Assembly: GCA_030587525.1 (NCBI GenBank)
Contig: JAUQYW010000526.1
Location: 1 to 6,560, forward strand
Origin: Candidatus Sigynarchaeota archaeon
GTDB taxonomy: Archaea > Asgardarchaeota > Lokiarchaeia > Sigynarchaeales > Sigynarchaeaceae
Length of the DNA: 6,560 bases
Reading direction: 5' to 3'
Part shown: positions 1 to 6,412 of the stretch, one piece after another
How positions within the stretch are numbered: position 1 is the first letter of the stretch
Layout of the letters: each line of letters starts with the position of its first letter
The notes under the pieces: generated by a model
The model's input: the letters and a program-made list of their open reading frames with translations, nothing else
What the model was told of the DNA's origin: nothing
Databases searched by the model: none
Translations under genes and position numbers: made by a program

Positions 1-40
1 CATGATAAAATGGAACATTTCATAATGAATAGATTAATCT

Positions 41-63
41 GTGCTGATCATTGAATCAGGCAC
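41..63 (+). other. Imperfect hairpin just upstream of the first gene
   Basis: GTGCTGAT (41-48) and ATCAGGCAC (55-63) are complementary except for one bulged G, with a 6-nt loop. If transcribed, the element lies in the leader of the gene starting at 73 and ends 9 nt before its GTG. It contains the AGG at 58-60 that could otherwise serve as a weak ribosome-binding site. A run of A follows it on the + strand, so it does not look like a terminator. A structural or operator role is inference only. Confidence 0.3.
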
Positions 64-72
64 CAAAAAAAG

Positions 73-516
73 GTGTGTCCGGGATTGGTAAAACCAGAAA
101 TAAATGAAAAGAACGGAAAGCTCGTCCCAGTCATCGAATTGCAAACGCTCGAACAATATATCAAGGAACCGTTTGGGAACGGCCAATTCAAGCTTGCAAA
201 GTCGCTCAGCCGCAGCGCATTTATCATTAAATATTACGTTTCTGGCAAGATACTCGGCACTGCCGAGGTGCTCTCGTTCGAGAGCCAAAAGAATGAGACG
301 TACGTGATGCTTTATTCAAGCAACATCTCCGGGGCTGTTGAGGCGTTCGCGTCGCTGTTTCAGGAAATTTCGGGCAAGATCATCAACAAGGAGGTCGATC
401 TCCCGTTTTTCACCATATTCAGCGGGATCCAAGGTGCTCCGGAGAAGATAGGGCCCGCTACAAAAGGGAAAATAGCTTTTTTTTGTTATTCTGCTTTTCA
501 CCGGGAGCGGGAATGA
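73..516 (+). CDS. Unrecognised small soluble protein, 147 aa
   Basis: I do not recognise this family. The product has no signal peptide, no convincing membrane segment and no metal-binding cysteine pairs. Its centre reads like an alpha/beta domain: strand-like stretches at residues about 49-70 (FIIKYYVSGKILGTAEVLSF) and 77-82, then a probable amphipathic helix at 85-103. An in-frame stop at 52-54 limits upstream extension. The GTG at 73 gives 147 aa. A TTG at 85 gives 143 aa and has AGGTG (71-75) 9 nt upstream, so it is a serious alternative start. The last codons run through a T8 tract (477-484), giving a Phe-Phe-Cys tail ending in RERE. The tail looks less protein-like than the body and could reflect a homopolymer length error. 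The gene converges on the sugar operon, 58 bp away. Coding status is favoured by length and amino-acid composition; function is unknown. Confidence 0.6.
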   Translation: MCPGLVKPEINEKNGKLVPVIELQTLEQYIKEPFGNGQFKLAKSLSRSAFIIKYYVSGKILGTAEVLSFESQKNETYVMLYSSNISGAVEAFASLFQEISGKIINKEVDLPFFTIFSGIQGAPEKIGPATKGKIAFFCYSAFHRERE

Positions 517-528
517 CGTTATTGCAAG

Positions 529-536
529 AAAAAAAA
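529..536 (-). terminator. T8 tract, probable terminator of the sugar operon
   Basis: On the minus strand an uninterrupted run of eight T begins 38 nt beyond the stop codon of the symporter gene, with no GC-rich hairpin before it. Archaeal RNA polymerase commonly terminates at such U-rich tracts without a stem. The site lies in the short gap between two convergent genes, where a terminator is expected. The assignment rests on sequence and position alone. Confidence 0.45.
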
Positions 537-574
537 GTGAATTACAATTAAGATGTCGTTTATGGATGTATTTC

Positions 575-1936
575 CTAACGGTTTTCCACGCCGGCGATTT
601 TTTTCAACCGTTCCTCGTGCAATGCTTTCAATTTGTCTTGTTGCGCGAGGAACTTTTCATGGTTTAGCGGGAAACGGCTGAACACGAGCAGCGTGACAAT
701 TCCTCCGATGACGGGAACTAAGCCAATCAGATAAATCAAGCCGATTTCCGAGCCGGGCGGTTGCACGGGCAGTGAAGGGTCGAACCCCGTGAGCCTCTGG
801 ACGGCCATGAGCGTCAAGCCCGTGAAAACGATGGAAAGACGTGCGACCAACGTCAAAAAACCGTTGAGCATTGCTTCTCGTCGCTTGCCCGTAATGATCT
901 CGTCCGAATCGATCGCCGCGCTCATGGCTGGCTCTGTCATAAGCATCCCTGCCGCGCCGAAACCGGGTATTATCGCCATGAGTATAAGGCCAAGGAAATC
1001 CCGGATTAACACAATAGGCCAAACACCAGCAGTGAATAGGATGATGGCAAGCATTAAGCCTTCCTTTGGACCCTTCTTTGCGTAAACCCAACGCCAAAAC
1101 GCAATAGCGCCGATGATACCAATCGCAACACCCGCTGCTGCAAACCCGACCATCCCCTCGTCCACTTTGATTATGAACTTCGCGTAAAGTGGAAGGACGG
1201 TCATGGTCAAACCGAACATGAAGTCAATCAACGCATACGTTATGGTAACGTTCAAGAAAGCCTTGTTTTTCAAGGCCTCCCAGAAGCCCTTGAGAATGGG
1301 AAGTGGCTCGTCAATCTGGTACTCCTTCCGTTCTTGAGTACCGAGCAAGGATAGATACATAGTCACGGGAATTGTAATTCCTAAGAGCAAACCAACAACC
1401 GGCCAACCAAGGGCACCTGCAACCAACGGAGGCAAGATGACACCGACCATCGACGAGATGAAAGCTATCAGATCCTTTACAGCGACCACCGAAGCGCGTT
1501 CATCCTCGCTTTCATACATTTCCGTGTACAGCGATTGCCATGCAGTCATAGCAAGGGTAAAACCGAGATCAAAGACAAAGAGCATGATAAACCCGTGCAA
1601 AAAAATTCCCGCTTGGTCAGTCCAAGGCACCCACCAGAGCAAGATAAATCCAACAGTGAGCGGAATGGTACCCCCGATGATGTACGGCACCCGGCGCCCC
1701 CATCTCGTTTTCTTTTTGTCCATGTAATAACCTAGCAACGGGTCATTGATGGCATTCCAGATACCGTAAAGCATGAGCATGAGGCCCGCGAGATCAAGAT
1801 GCAAGCCCGCGTGGGTGGTGTAGAATAAAATTAAGTACGACTGGATCATGTTATACGGCAAGGCACTTGGAACCGCACCGAGCGAATACAAGAAATGCGA
1901 GACCCCGGAATGAATATCCTTTCGATTTTCGTTCAT
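575..1936 (-). CDS. GPH-family (MelB-like, MFS) sugar:cation symporter
   Basis: This is a 453-aa polytopic membrane protein, full length for the glycoside-pentoside-hexuronide:cation symporters (about 450-500 aa), with about 12 predicted helices. The family signature is clear near the N-terminus: residues 59-85 contain IWNAINDPLLGYYMD, then KKKTRWGRRVPYI, which is the helix II and cytoplasmic loop 2-3 motif of MelB. A second conserved element, DEIITGKRRE (residues 345-354), matches the GPH motif in the C-terminal half. The charged tail (about 424-453) should be cytoplasmic. Aligning by eye to MelB, Asn64 and Asp65 match cation-site residues Asn58 and Asp59, while Asn61 replaces Asp55, so coupling may differ from melibiose permease. 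The ATG at 1936 is preceded by GGTGA at the correct distance. It is the second gene of an operon, 21 bp after the isomerase-like gene, which implies that it imports that enzyme's substrate or a precursor. The family is confident; the sugar is unknown. Confidence 0.9.
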   Translation of the reverse strand: MNENRKDIHSGVSHFLYSLGAVPSALPYNMIQSYLILFYTTHAGLHLDLAGLMLMLYGIWNAINDPLLGYYMDKKKTRWGRRVPYIIGGTIPLTVGFILLWWVPWTDQAGIFLHGFIMLFVFDLGFTLAMTAWQSLYTEMYESEDERASVVAVKDLIAFISSMVGVILPPLVAGALGWPVVGLLLGITIPVTMYLSLLGTQERKEYQIDEPLPILKGFWEALKNKAFLNVTITYALIDFMFGLTMTVLPLYAKFIIKVDEGMVGFAAAGVAIGIIGAIAFWRWVYAKKGPKEGLMLAIILFTAGVWPIVLIRDFLGLILMAIIPGFGAAGMLMTEPAMSAAIDSDEIITGKRREAMLNGFLTLVARLSIVFTGLTLMAVQRLTGFDPSLPVQPPGSEIGLIYLIGLVPVIGGIVTLLVFSRFPLNHEKFLAQQDKLKALHEERLKKIAGVENR

Positions 1937-1942
1937 ATATTT

Positions 1943-1947
1943 TCACC
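1943..1947 (-). promoter_or_regulatory. Ribosome-binding site of the symporter gene
   Basis: On the minus strand the site reads GGTGA, complementary to the 3' end of archaeal 16S rRNA, and lies 6 nt before the ATG at 1936. It sits in the 21-bp gap after the isomerase stop codon, so the symporter can be translated independently from a shared mRNA. The same motif and spacing precede the isomerase. Confidence 0.65.
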
Positions 1948-1957
1948 CTACAAGGTT

Positions 1958-3463
1958 TTATAAGCTGGAATAATCGAAGAGCTCCAGCCCAAGCAAGCGG
2001 GCACCAATCTTGAATTGTTCCTGCCAATCCCCAACGAAACTCACGCGATGCCAACCAAAGGTCTCCCAGTCATAGGTTTCGAGTAGCTTCCGCGCGTCCT
2101 TTATTTGCACCAGTACCTTTGTAACGCAGCCTCCTTTATCATTAACATTGTCAATGATCTTTCCGACATATAGTGCCATTTTTTTCGCGAACACGCTGAT
2201 TTTTATCGTCGTGAATGATTCGCCGATAGGAAATTTGACCCGAGGCGATGCACCGATAATACCCGTTTCACCATGATGCACGATGTCGAAATCAGCGGCT
2301 GGGCCATTGATGCCGAGAAGCCGGTTGGCCGCGACGCAGTGCATATATGTGATTTGATTGGCCGAAAGGTCAATGGTGTGGTTTGACACGAACCCCGGCC
2401 TCCCTTTTGACAATGCCTCGCCGAACATATAACTGATAGCGGCGTCCATGTCGGATTCACAAATGCCATAACAACCATCATTCGTCAACTCGAAAAATCC
2501 CATGCATGGGTAAGCCGGCATCTTGCCTATCAAGAGTAGGGTGCCACAATCGGGGGCGAGGAAGTGCACTTTCTTGTCCTCCATGAGTTTTTTAAGCCCA
2601 ATATATAACCTGGCTGAATTTACGATCGTCTGTTTCGCAGGTTCCACGAGCTTGGCTTGCTTCGTCCATTTTTCGGCTATTGGCTTAGCAGCAGCCTCGC
2701 TGGCTTGGTCATAATACTTCACGATCTCCATGGGGTCTTCACGTTGCATGCCCACCCCAAAAACGTCTTGGAGGTTTTTCACGTACAATTTCTCGTCCTT
2801 GCGCCATTGATGCGCTTGATCGACGCCTTTCAAATCGGTGAAGAATTCAAATTTTGAAGCTTTCAATTTTGTTACTTGATCCAAAAACACGGGCATTGTT
2901 TTGGCGATCTTGCTGATCTCTGGTGTCACGAGTCCCGTGATGCGGTTCCAGTCCGGTGCATTCGTATCACTAGCAACCGTGAGGATTTTTTTTCCTTTCA
3001 TACCCAGAGCATCAAATAATATCCCGATGCTCTTGTCAAAGTCTTCGATGCGTCTCGATGAAACCGGGTAAACGAAAAATCCCTTGTCTTTGATGCTCGT
3101 GTAGAGCTTGACAAACGTGTGGTCCCCTGCATAGATGAGATTCGCGAGAACCGTTGGAATTTTTTTCACGGAGAGAATATCCACCGCGGACTGGATGAGT
3201 CCCGGGTCTCCGTAATGCCCGATCGTGAAGATGAGCAAGCCGTCAGCGTGCTGCACGTCGTTTATAATTTCCGAATTCAATCGCTTATCGTATGTGGTGA
3301 TTATTTCGTTTTTTTTCACGGTGACATCGGGAAATTTTTCGTGCAAGTGATCCATGATGGTTTTTTCAAGCGTGAGCGGGTCATACCCGAGATACGGCCA
3401 ACCCGCTTCGTATTGCGGTTTTCCGATAAAAACCGCTTGAATGACGAGGTTCTTTGTGTCCAT
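1958..3463 (-). CDS. L-fucose/L-arabinose isomerase-fold protein (sugar isomerase-like)
   Basis: The 501-aa protein resembles the FucI/AraA superfamily of metal-dependent ketol isomerases. An N-terminal Rossmann-like part contains ADGLLIFTIGHYGDPGL (residues 73-89). The catalytic region begins around residue 303 (APDCGTLL) and continues through NDGCYGICESDMDAAISYMF (328-347), the most family-like segment. Candidate metal ligands are Glu336, Asp365 (in NHTID) and His472 (in GWHRV), by analogy with Glu, Asp and His of E. coli FucI. His375, His396 and His397 are further candidates. At 501 aa it is close to AraA (about 500) and shorter than FucI (about 590). Similar proteins are often annotated only as fucose isomerase-like, and their substrates are mostly untested. 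The ATG at 3463 has GGTGA 6 nt upstream. It is the first gene of an operon with the GPH symporter, which supports a cytoplasmic role in sugar catabolism. Isomerase activity itself is inferred. Confidence 0.8.
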   Translation of the reverse strand: MDTKNLVIQAVFIGKPQYEAGWPYLGYDPLTLEKTIMDHLHEKFPDVTVKKNEIITTYDKRLNSEIINDVQHADGLLIFTIGHYGDPGLIQSAVDILSVKKIPTVLANLIYAGDHTFVKLYTSIKDKGFFVYPVSSRRIEDFDKSIGILFDALGMKGKKILTVASDTNAPDWNRITGLVTPEISKIAKTMPVFLDQVTKLKASKFEFFTDLKGVDQAHQWRKDEKLYVKNLQDVFGVGMQREDPMEIVKYYDQASEAAAKPIAEKWTKQAKLVEPAKQTIVNSARLYIGLKKLMEDKKVHFLAPDCGTLLLIGKMPAYPCMGFFELTNDGCYGICESDMDAAISYMFGEALSKGRPGFVSNHTIDLSANQITYMHCVAANRLLGINGPAADFDIVHHGETGIIGASPRVKFPIGESFTTIKISVFAKKMALYVGKIIDNVNDKGGCVTKVLVQIKDARKLLETYDWETFGWHRVSFVGDWQEQFKIGARLLGLELFDYSSL

Positions 3464-3469
3464 GATTCT

Positions 3470-3474
3470 TCACC
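3470..3474 (-). promoter_or_regulatory. Ribosome-binding site of the isomerase-like gene
   Basis: The minus strand reads GGTGA, 6 nt before the ATG at 3463. Motif and spacing are identical to the site before the symporter gene, which supports both start choices and suggests that this organism uses leadered, Shine-Dalgarno-dependent translation for this operon. Confidence 0.65.
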
Positions 3475-3505
3475 ATTGACTATTCAGCCATCGTTGATTT
3501 GAACC

Positions 3506-3516
3506 TTATTTTTTAA
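3506..3516 (-). promoter_or_regulatory. Candidate TATA box of the sugar operon
   Basis: Read on the minus strand the element is TTAAAAAATAA, centred near 3511. Archaeal transcription usually starts about 25-27 nt downstream of the TATA centre, which would place the start near 3485 and leave a leader of about 21 nt containing the GGTGA site. The preceding bases are not a strong BRE match. The element lies in the divergent intergenic region shared with the DMT transporter gene; no equally good element for that gene was found. Confidence 0.4.
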
Positions 3517-3598
3517 GTTGGAAGCTGTATTTGTATGCATCAATTCACGACATTCAAAGCGTCGGCGCATCTTCCAAAAACAGGATCTGGACATCAAC

Positions 3599-4606
3599 AT
3601 GTTTGGCCCGCTAGAAATTGTCATTTTTAACATGGTCTACGTCGGCTTAGCGTATGGATCCATCATTTTTCAAAAAGCGGGAGCTATGAAGGCTCCTAAA
3701 TTTGGTGAGGAAAAAAGCCTTGCGGTTCTCAAGGGAATGATTAAAAATAAGACCTGGTTGCTTGGAATCATCTTCAACGTCATCGCCATCCCCTACAGCA
3801 TGTTTTTATTCTCCATATCATCGCTCTCCTTCGTCCAGATTTTCAATAGGGTGGGCATCGTCCTGATATTCATCTATGCGTTTAAAGTCTTGAAGGAAAA
3901 GATTACCAGTTACGAGCTTCTTGGACTGGTCATTTCATATGCGGGATTCATCCTCACGATCTTCGATGTCCAGGTGGAGACCACGATCAACTTCACCAGG
4001 GACGCTGAATCCCTGGTATTTTTTCTCATAACGATCGTCGTTTGCGTGTTTATCATATCCATCTACAACCGCGAGAAACGGCCGAAGGTGAAGGAGATAA
4101 TGCTATCGGTCGGTGCGGCCATGGCAGGCCTCGCTGGAAGCCTCGCGCTCAAAATCATCCCCCGCGCGCTCGGCCGGGACCTTGGCCAACCGGATTATAT
4201 ATTCAACCTGTTCAACTTTCCCGAGCTAGGGCGCATCATGATAGGTTTTTTCTTGCCCGGATCCGGCTATTTTCTCGGCTCCATTTACTTCTACCTGTAC
4301 ATGACGAGTTTCACTTTCAATTTCTTCCTGCTCATGATGATGTACCAGCACGGCCGCGCGGCGGTGGCCATCCCTCTCAATAACAGCATCAATTTTCTCG
4401 GGTTGGTGATATTCGGGTATTTCATGTTCGAGGAACGCATCGCAGTCGTTTCATGGATAGGCATTTTCGTGATGATCGTCGGGATCTTCTTGGCGAGCAA
4501 GATAGAGACGTCCATGATCACCGCTGAAAAAAAGGGCACGAGCCTTGATTCCGCAACTGTTTCAAAAGAGAACGGGGATAAGGCTGCGAAAACAAATTCG
4601 GAATAA
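3599..4606 (+). CDS. DMT-superfamily (EamA-like) membrane transporter
   Basis: With the ATG at 3599 the product is 335 aa, with about nine or ten hydrophobic segments (roughly residues 7-25, 52-72, 78-96, 106-124, 139-156, 166-186, 211-248, 255-276 and 284-301). Two halves show the inverted-repeat design of drug/metabolite transporters. Each ends in an EamA-type pattern of a basic/acidic turn followed by a glycine-rich helix: KVLKEKITSYELLG (96-109) and FEERIAVVSWIG (277-288). The early GSIIFQKAGAMKAP (20-33) recalls permease and NIPA-type DMT members. A hydrophilic tail of about 35 residues, rich in Lys, Ser and Glu, should be cytoplasmic. The frame is open back to a TTG at 3518, but those 27 residues are polar and basic and would precede the first membrane helix, so the internal ATG is preferred. 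It is divergent from the sugar operon and may or may not be functionally linked to it. The substrate is unknown. Confidence 0.8.
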   Translation: MFGPLEIVIFNMVYVGLAYGSIIFQKAGAMKAPKFGEEKSLAVLKGMIKNKTWLLGIIFNVIAIPYSMFLFSISSLSFVQIFNRVGIVLIFIYAFKVLKEKITSYELLGLVISYAGFILTIFDVQVETTINFTRDAESLVFFLITIVVCVFIISIYNREKRPKVKEIMLSVGAAMAGLAGSLALKIIPRALGRDLGQPDYIFNLFNFPELGRIMIGFFLPGSGYFLGSIYFYLYMTSFTFNFFLLMMMYQHGRAAVAIPLNNSINFLGLVIFGYFMFEERIAVVSWIGIFVMIVGIFLASKIETSMITAEKKGTSLDSATVSKENGDKAAKTNSE

Positions 4607-4630
4607 CAATTCTATTTCGATGTAGAAATA

Positions 4631-4643
4631 AAGATTAAATCTT
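4631..4643. repeat. Perfect short inverted repeat between convergent genes
   Basis: AAGATT and AATCTT flank a single A, and the repeat touches the stop codon of the minus-strand zinc-ribbon gene. The 35-bp gap between the convergent genes also holds a weak ATTTC/GAAAT stem at 4614-4629. The sequence is AT-rich, so chance is likely. A role in termination of either gene is possible but not shown: no long T-run follows on either strand. Confidence 0.3.
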
Positions 4644-6255
4644 AATCAACTTTCGCGCCGCATTTCTTGCATTGGTGGATCTTTGCATACACGGTGCCCA
4701 TCCCGCCCATTCCAAAGGAAACCGGCCTTGTCTTGTCCTGGATGACGTTGAAAGCCGTGCCGCCGCAATTCGGGCACACGAGCCTCGTTCCAGCTTGTTC
4801 TGGACTGGCCTCGTACTCCGATGCTGCCGGGGGTTCTTGCCCTGGACCTTGCCTGGCCGCCACATCGGATGGTCGAACGGTCTCCACGGGTGCGGTGTCC
4901 TCCCACGTGGTCTGCACGCGCCGCGCGGCTGGACGAGCTGCCGGTGCCGGAGCTGGTGCTTGCCGAGCCGCGACCTGTGATGGGCGGGTGGGGCGAGGCG
5001 CTGGTTGTGTTGCTGCCACCTGGGTTTGCTGGGCTTCAGCGCCAAATAATTTACCACACGACTTGCACGTGTACTTTTTCGCAAACAAGAATGGCGGGGT
5101 GAATGAAAGCGGCTTCGATTTGTCGTCATCTTCTCGGAAATTGCTGTTCCCGCATTTTCCGCATACACGCTTCCCACCGGGCAGCACCTGGTCTTGTCCG
5201 GTTACTTGTGCCGCCCCGGCATCCGGTGCTTGCTCCTCGTACTGGGGCATCTCTGCATGCACCGGAGCTGGAATTGCTCGTGGCCGCGGTGCTGGCTGGT
5301 CGAATGCGGCGGAAGGCGTGGTTTGGAAGTTTTGCTGAGCGACGGCGGTGAATTTGGACGTGGCCATCGGTGCCATAACTGATTTCGCTTCCTCCCACTT
5401 GCGTTTCTCGATCGGCTGCTGTGCGGTCATGACGTCGTCAGAAAGCTTTGACTTGACCGGCGTGCTGATGATCTCCCGCTCTGGCTCGTACACCGCGGGT
5501 GCCTCTTCAGGCTCCGGCTGCGGTTGCGGTCGAGGTGCGGGTCTTGGTTGCGCTTGAGGTTGAGGTGCTTGTTGCATTGGGGGAGCAGGCGCTAGACGGG
5601 CCGCCGGTTTTACCGCGGGTCTCGCTTGCGCCGCTGGTTGTGGCGCTGGTTGCGCGGCAGGAGCAGGCTGTGGCCTGGCGGCGGGTTTTGGTTGCGGCGC
5701 AGCTGCAGCTCGTGAGGGTTCATGCTGCTGCTTGATCGTTTCGCGTAACGCCTTGGCTTGGCTGAGTGCTTCTGCCATCAAGGGAGAAAGAGGTCTTGAT
5801 TGCCGCGAAACGACATTCGAGGCTTGCTCGGCGGTCTTGATATTCCACGTGATCTCCGTTATCTTGCCTTTTCCCTGGACAGGCGGGGCATCAAACCCCT
5901 GGATTTCCTGGATGTCTTCTGGTTTCACGAATTTCGGCAATTCTGGCAATGCGGCTAGTCTCCTGGGTTGCGCAACCGCGGGTTTTGGCTGTGATTGCTG
6001 AGAAGATTGGATCGGCGCTGGTGCAGGTGCTGGAACTGGCCTTCTTGGTGGCGAGGGCACTTGGGTAGGTGCAGTTTCGCCAAATGATAGCATGAGCGAG
6101 TCTTGCACTACCGGGGGTGCCGCGGGCTGGGCGACCGGTGCCGGTTTTGCTTGAGGCTGATTGCCTTCCACATCCGGTAACGAGAGGCCGAGCGCGCCGA
6201 GCACTGATTGCCCGTTGCTCGCATCCTCGTCCTGGTCTTTTTTCTTTCTACCCAT
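4642..6255 (-). CDS. Pro/Ala-rich protein with two C-terminal zinc ribbons
   Basis: The function of this 537-aa protein is not recognised. Residues 1-6 (MGRKKK) are basic. Pro/Ala/Gln-rich, presumably disordered stretches at about 33-97, 179-252 and 411-446 alternate with islands that look ordered: 99-123, a likely amphipathic helix at 141-178, and 255-316. Two zinc ribbons follow: Cys365/368 with Cys397/400, and Cys494/497 with Cys529/532. They share C-x2-CG, then DKS/TRP-LSF/VSF, then a Tyr-Ala-Lys or Ala-Lys-Lys stretch before the second CxxC, so they arose by duplication. RPSQVAARQ (424-432) and RPSDVAARQ (461-469) form a second repeat in the linker between them. There is no signal peptide or membrane segment. 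The layout suits a cytoplasmic scaffold or adaptor binding nucleic acid or protein, which is inference. The ATG at 6255 has a weak AAGG and a good TATA box upstream. The long open frames opposite it are compositional shadows. Confidence 0.85.
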   Translation of the reverse strand: MGRKKKDQDEDASNGQSVLGALGLSLPDVEGNQPQAKPAPVAQPAAPPVVQDSLMLSFGETAPTQVPSPPRRPVPAPAPAPIQSSQQSQPKPAVAQPRRLAALPELPKFVKPEDIQEIQGFDAPPVQGKGKITEITWNIKTAEQASNVVSRQSRPLSPLMAEALSQAKALRETIKQQHEPSRAAAAPQPKPAARPQPAPAAQPAPQPAAQARPAVKPAARLAPAPPMQQAPQPQAQPRPAPRPQPQPEPEEAPAVYEPEREIISTPVKSKLSDDVMTAQQPIEKRKWEEAKSVMAPMATSKFTAVAQQNFQTTPSAAFDQPAPRPRAIPAPVHAEMPQYEEQAPDAGAAQVTGQDQVLPGGKRVCGKCGNSNFREDDDKSKPLSFTPPFLFAKKYTCKSCGKLFGAEAQQTQVAATQPAPRPTRPSQVAARQAPAPAPAARPAARRVQTTWEDTAPVETVRPSDVAARQGPGQEPPAASEYEASPEQAGTRLVCPNCGGTAFNVIQDKTRPVSFGMGGMGTVYAKIHQCKKCGAKVD

Positions 6256-6302
6256 GAAACCTTGCCTTTCATGCAGTCGTTGATCTGAATTCGAATCTAC
6301 AT

Positions 6303-6310
6303 TTTATAAA
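6303..6310 (-). promoter_or_regulatory. TATA box of the zinc-ribbon gene
   Basis: TTTATAAA is a near-consensus archaeal TATA box, and GGCAAAT lies immediately upstream on the minus strand as a plausible BRE. Transcription would begin near 6281, about 25 nt before the ATG at 6255, leaving a short leader with an AAGG as the only Shine-Dalgarno-like element. The TATA core is palindromic, so orientation is assigned from the upstream bases and the downstream gene. Confidence 0.55.
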
Positions 6311-6332
6311 TTTGCCTCACGTCATCCATGCT

Positions 6333-6354
6333 CAATCTTAGGTCTTAAAGATTG
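6333..6354. promoter_or_regulatory. Inverted repeat between divergent promoters, candidate operator
   Basis: CAATCTT (6333-6339) and AAGATTG (6348-6354) are perfect inverted copies separated by 8 bp, a geometry typical of dimeric winged-helix or helix-turn-helix regulators. The repeat lies about 23 bp upstream of the zinc-ribbon TATA box and 27 bp upstream of the TATA-like element of the right-hand gene, so one regulator could act on both. No candidate regulator is encoded in the window. Confidence 0.4.
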
Positions 6355-6380
6355 GTGGCGTTTTTCCCCCCGGTTGCGAG

Positions 6381-6389
6381 AAATTAATA
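6381..6389 (+). promoter_or_regulatory. Candidate TATA box of the right-hand membrane protein gene
   Basis: AAATTAATA is preceded by GCGAG, which together resemble a BRE plus TATA element. Its centre is about 28 nt before the ATG at 6413, so transcription would start at or just before that codon and give a leaderless mRNA. This agrees with the absence of any Shine-Dalgarno sequence before the gene. Confidence 0.4.
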
Positions 6390-6412
6390 CGCCCCAAAAC
6401 TACACGTAACTC

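Noticed and set aside
34..288. Minus-strand frame of 84 codons at the left end
   Set aside because: It overlaps the + strand gene at 73-516, has no promoter or ribosome-binding site, and its sequence looks like a shadow.
3119..3502. Open frame of 127 codons on the + strand opposite the isomerase-like gene
   Set aside because: It is antisense to a clear family member and shows no recognisable protein features.
3518..3598. N-terminal extension of the DMT transporter from a TTG codon
   Set aside because: The 27 added residues are polar and basic, have no ribosome-binding site, and would cover the divergent promoter region. The ATG at 3599 starts directly before the first membrane helix.
4614..4629. 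ATTTC/GAAAT stem as a terminator
   Set aside because: The 5-bp AT-rich stem is weak and no T-run follows on either strand, so a terminator call is not supported.
4635..5177. Alternative minus-strand frame of 180 codons
   Set aside because: It overlaps the zinc-ribbon gene in another frame and gives an Arg/His/Pro-rich sequence typical of an out-of-frame GC-rich shadow.
4667..5338. Open frame of 223 codons on the + strand opposite the zinc-ribbon gene
   Set aside because: It is the antisense of Cys- and Pro-rich codons with low-complexity composition. The minus-strand frame is longer and encodes paired zinc ribbons.
5506..5715. Tandem DNA repeat in the zinc-ribbon gene
   Set aside because: The stretch is rich in Pro, Ala, Gln and Arg codons but shows no regular repeat unit; it is low-complexity coding sequence.
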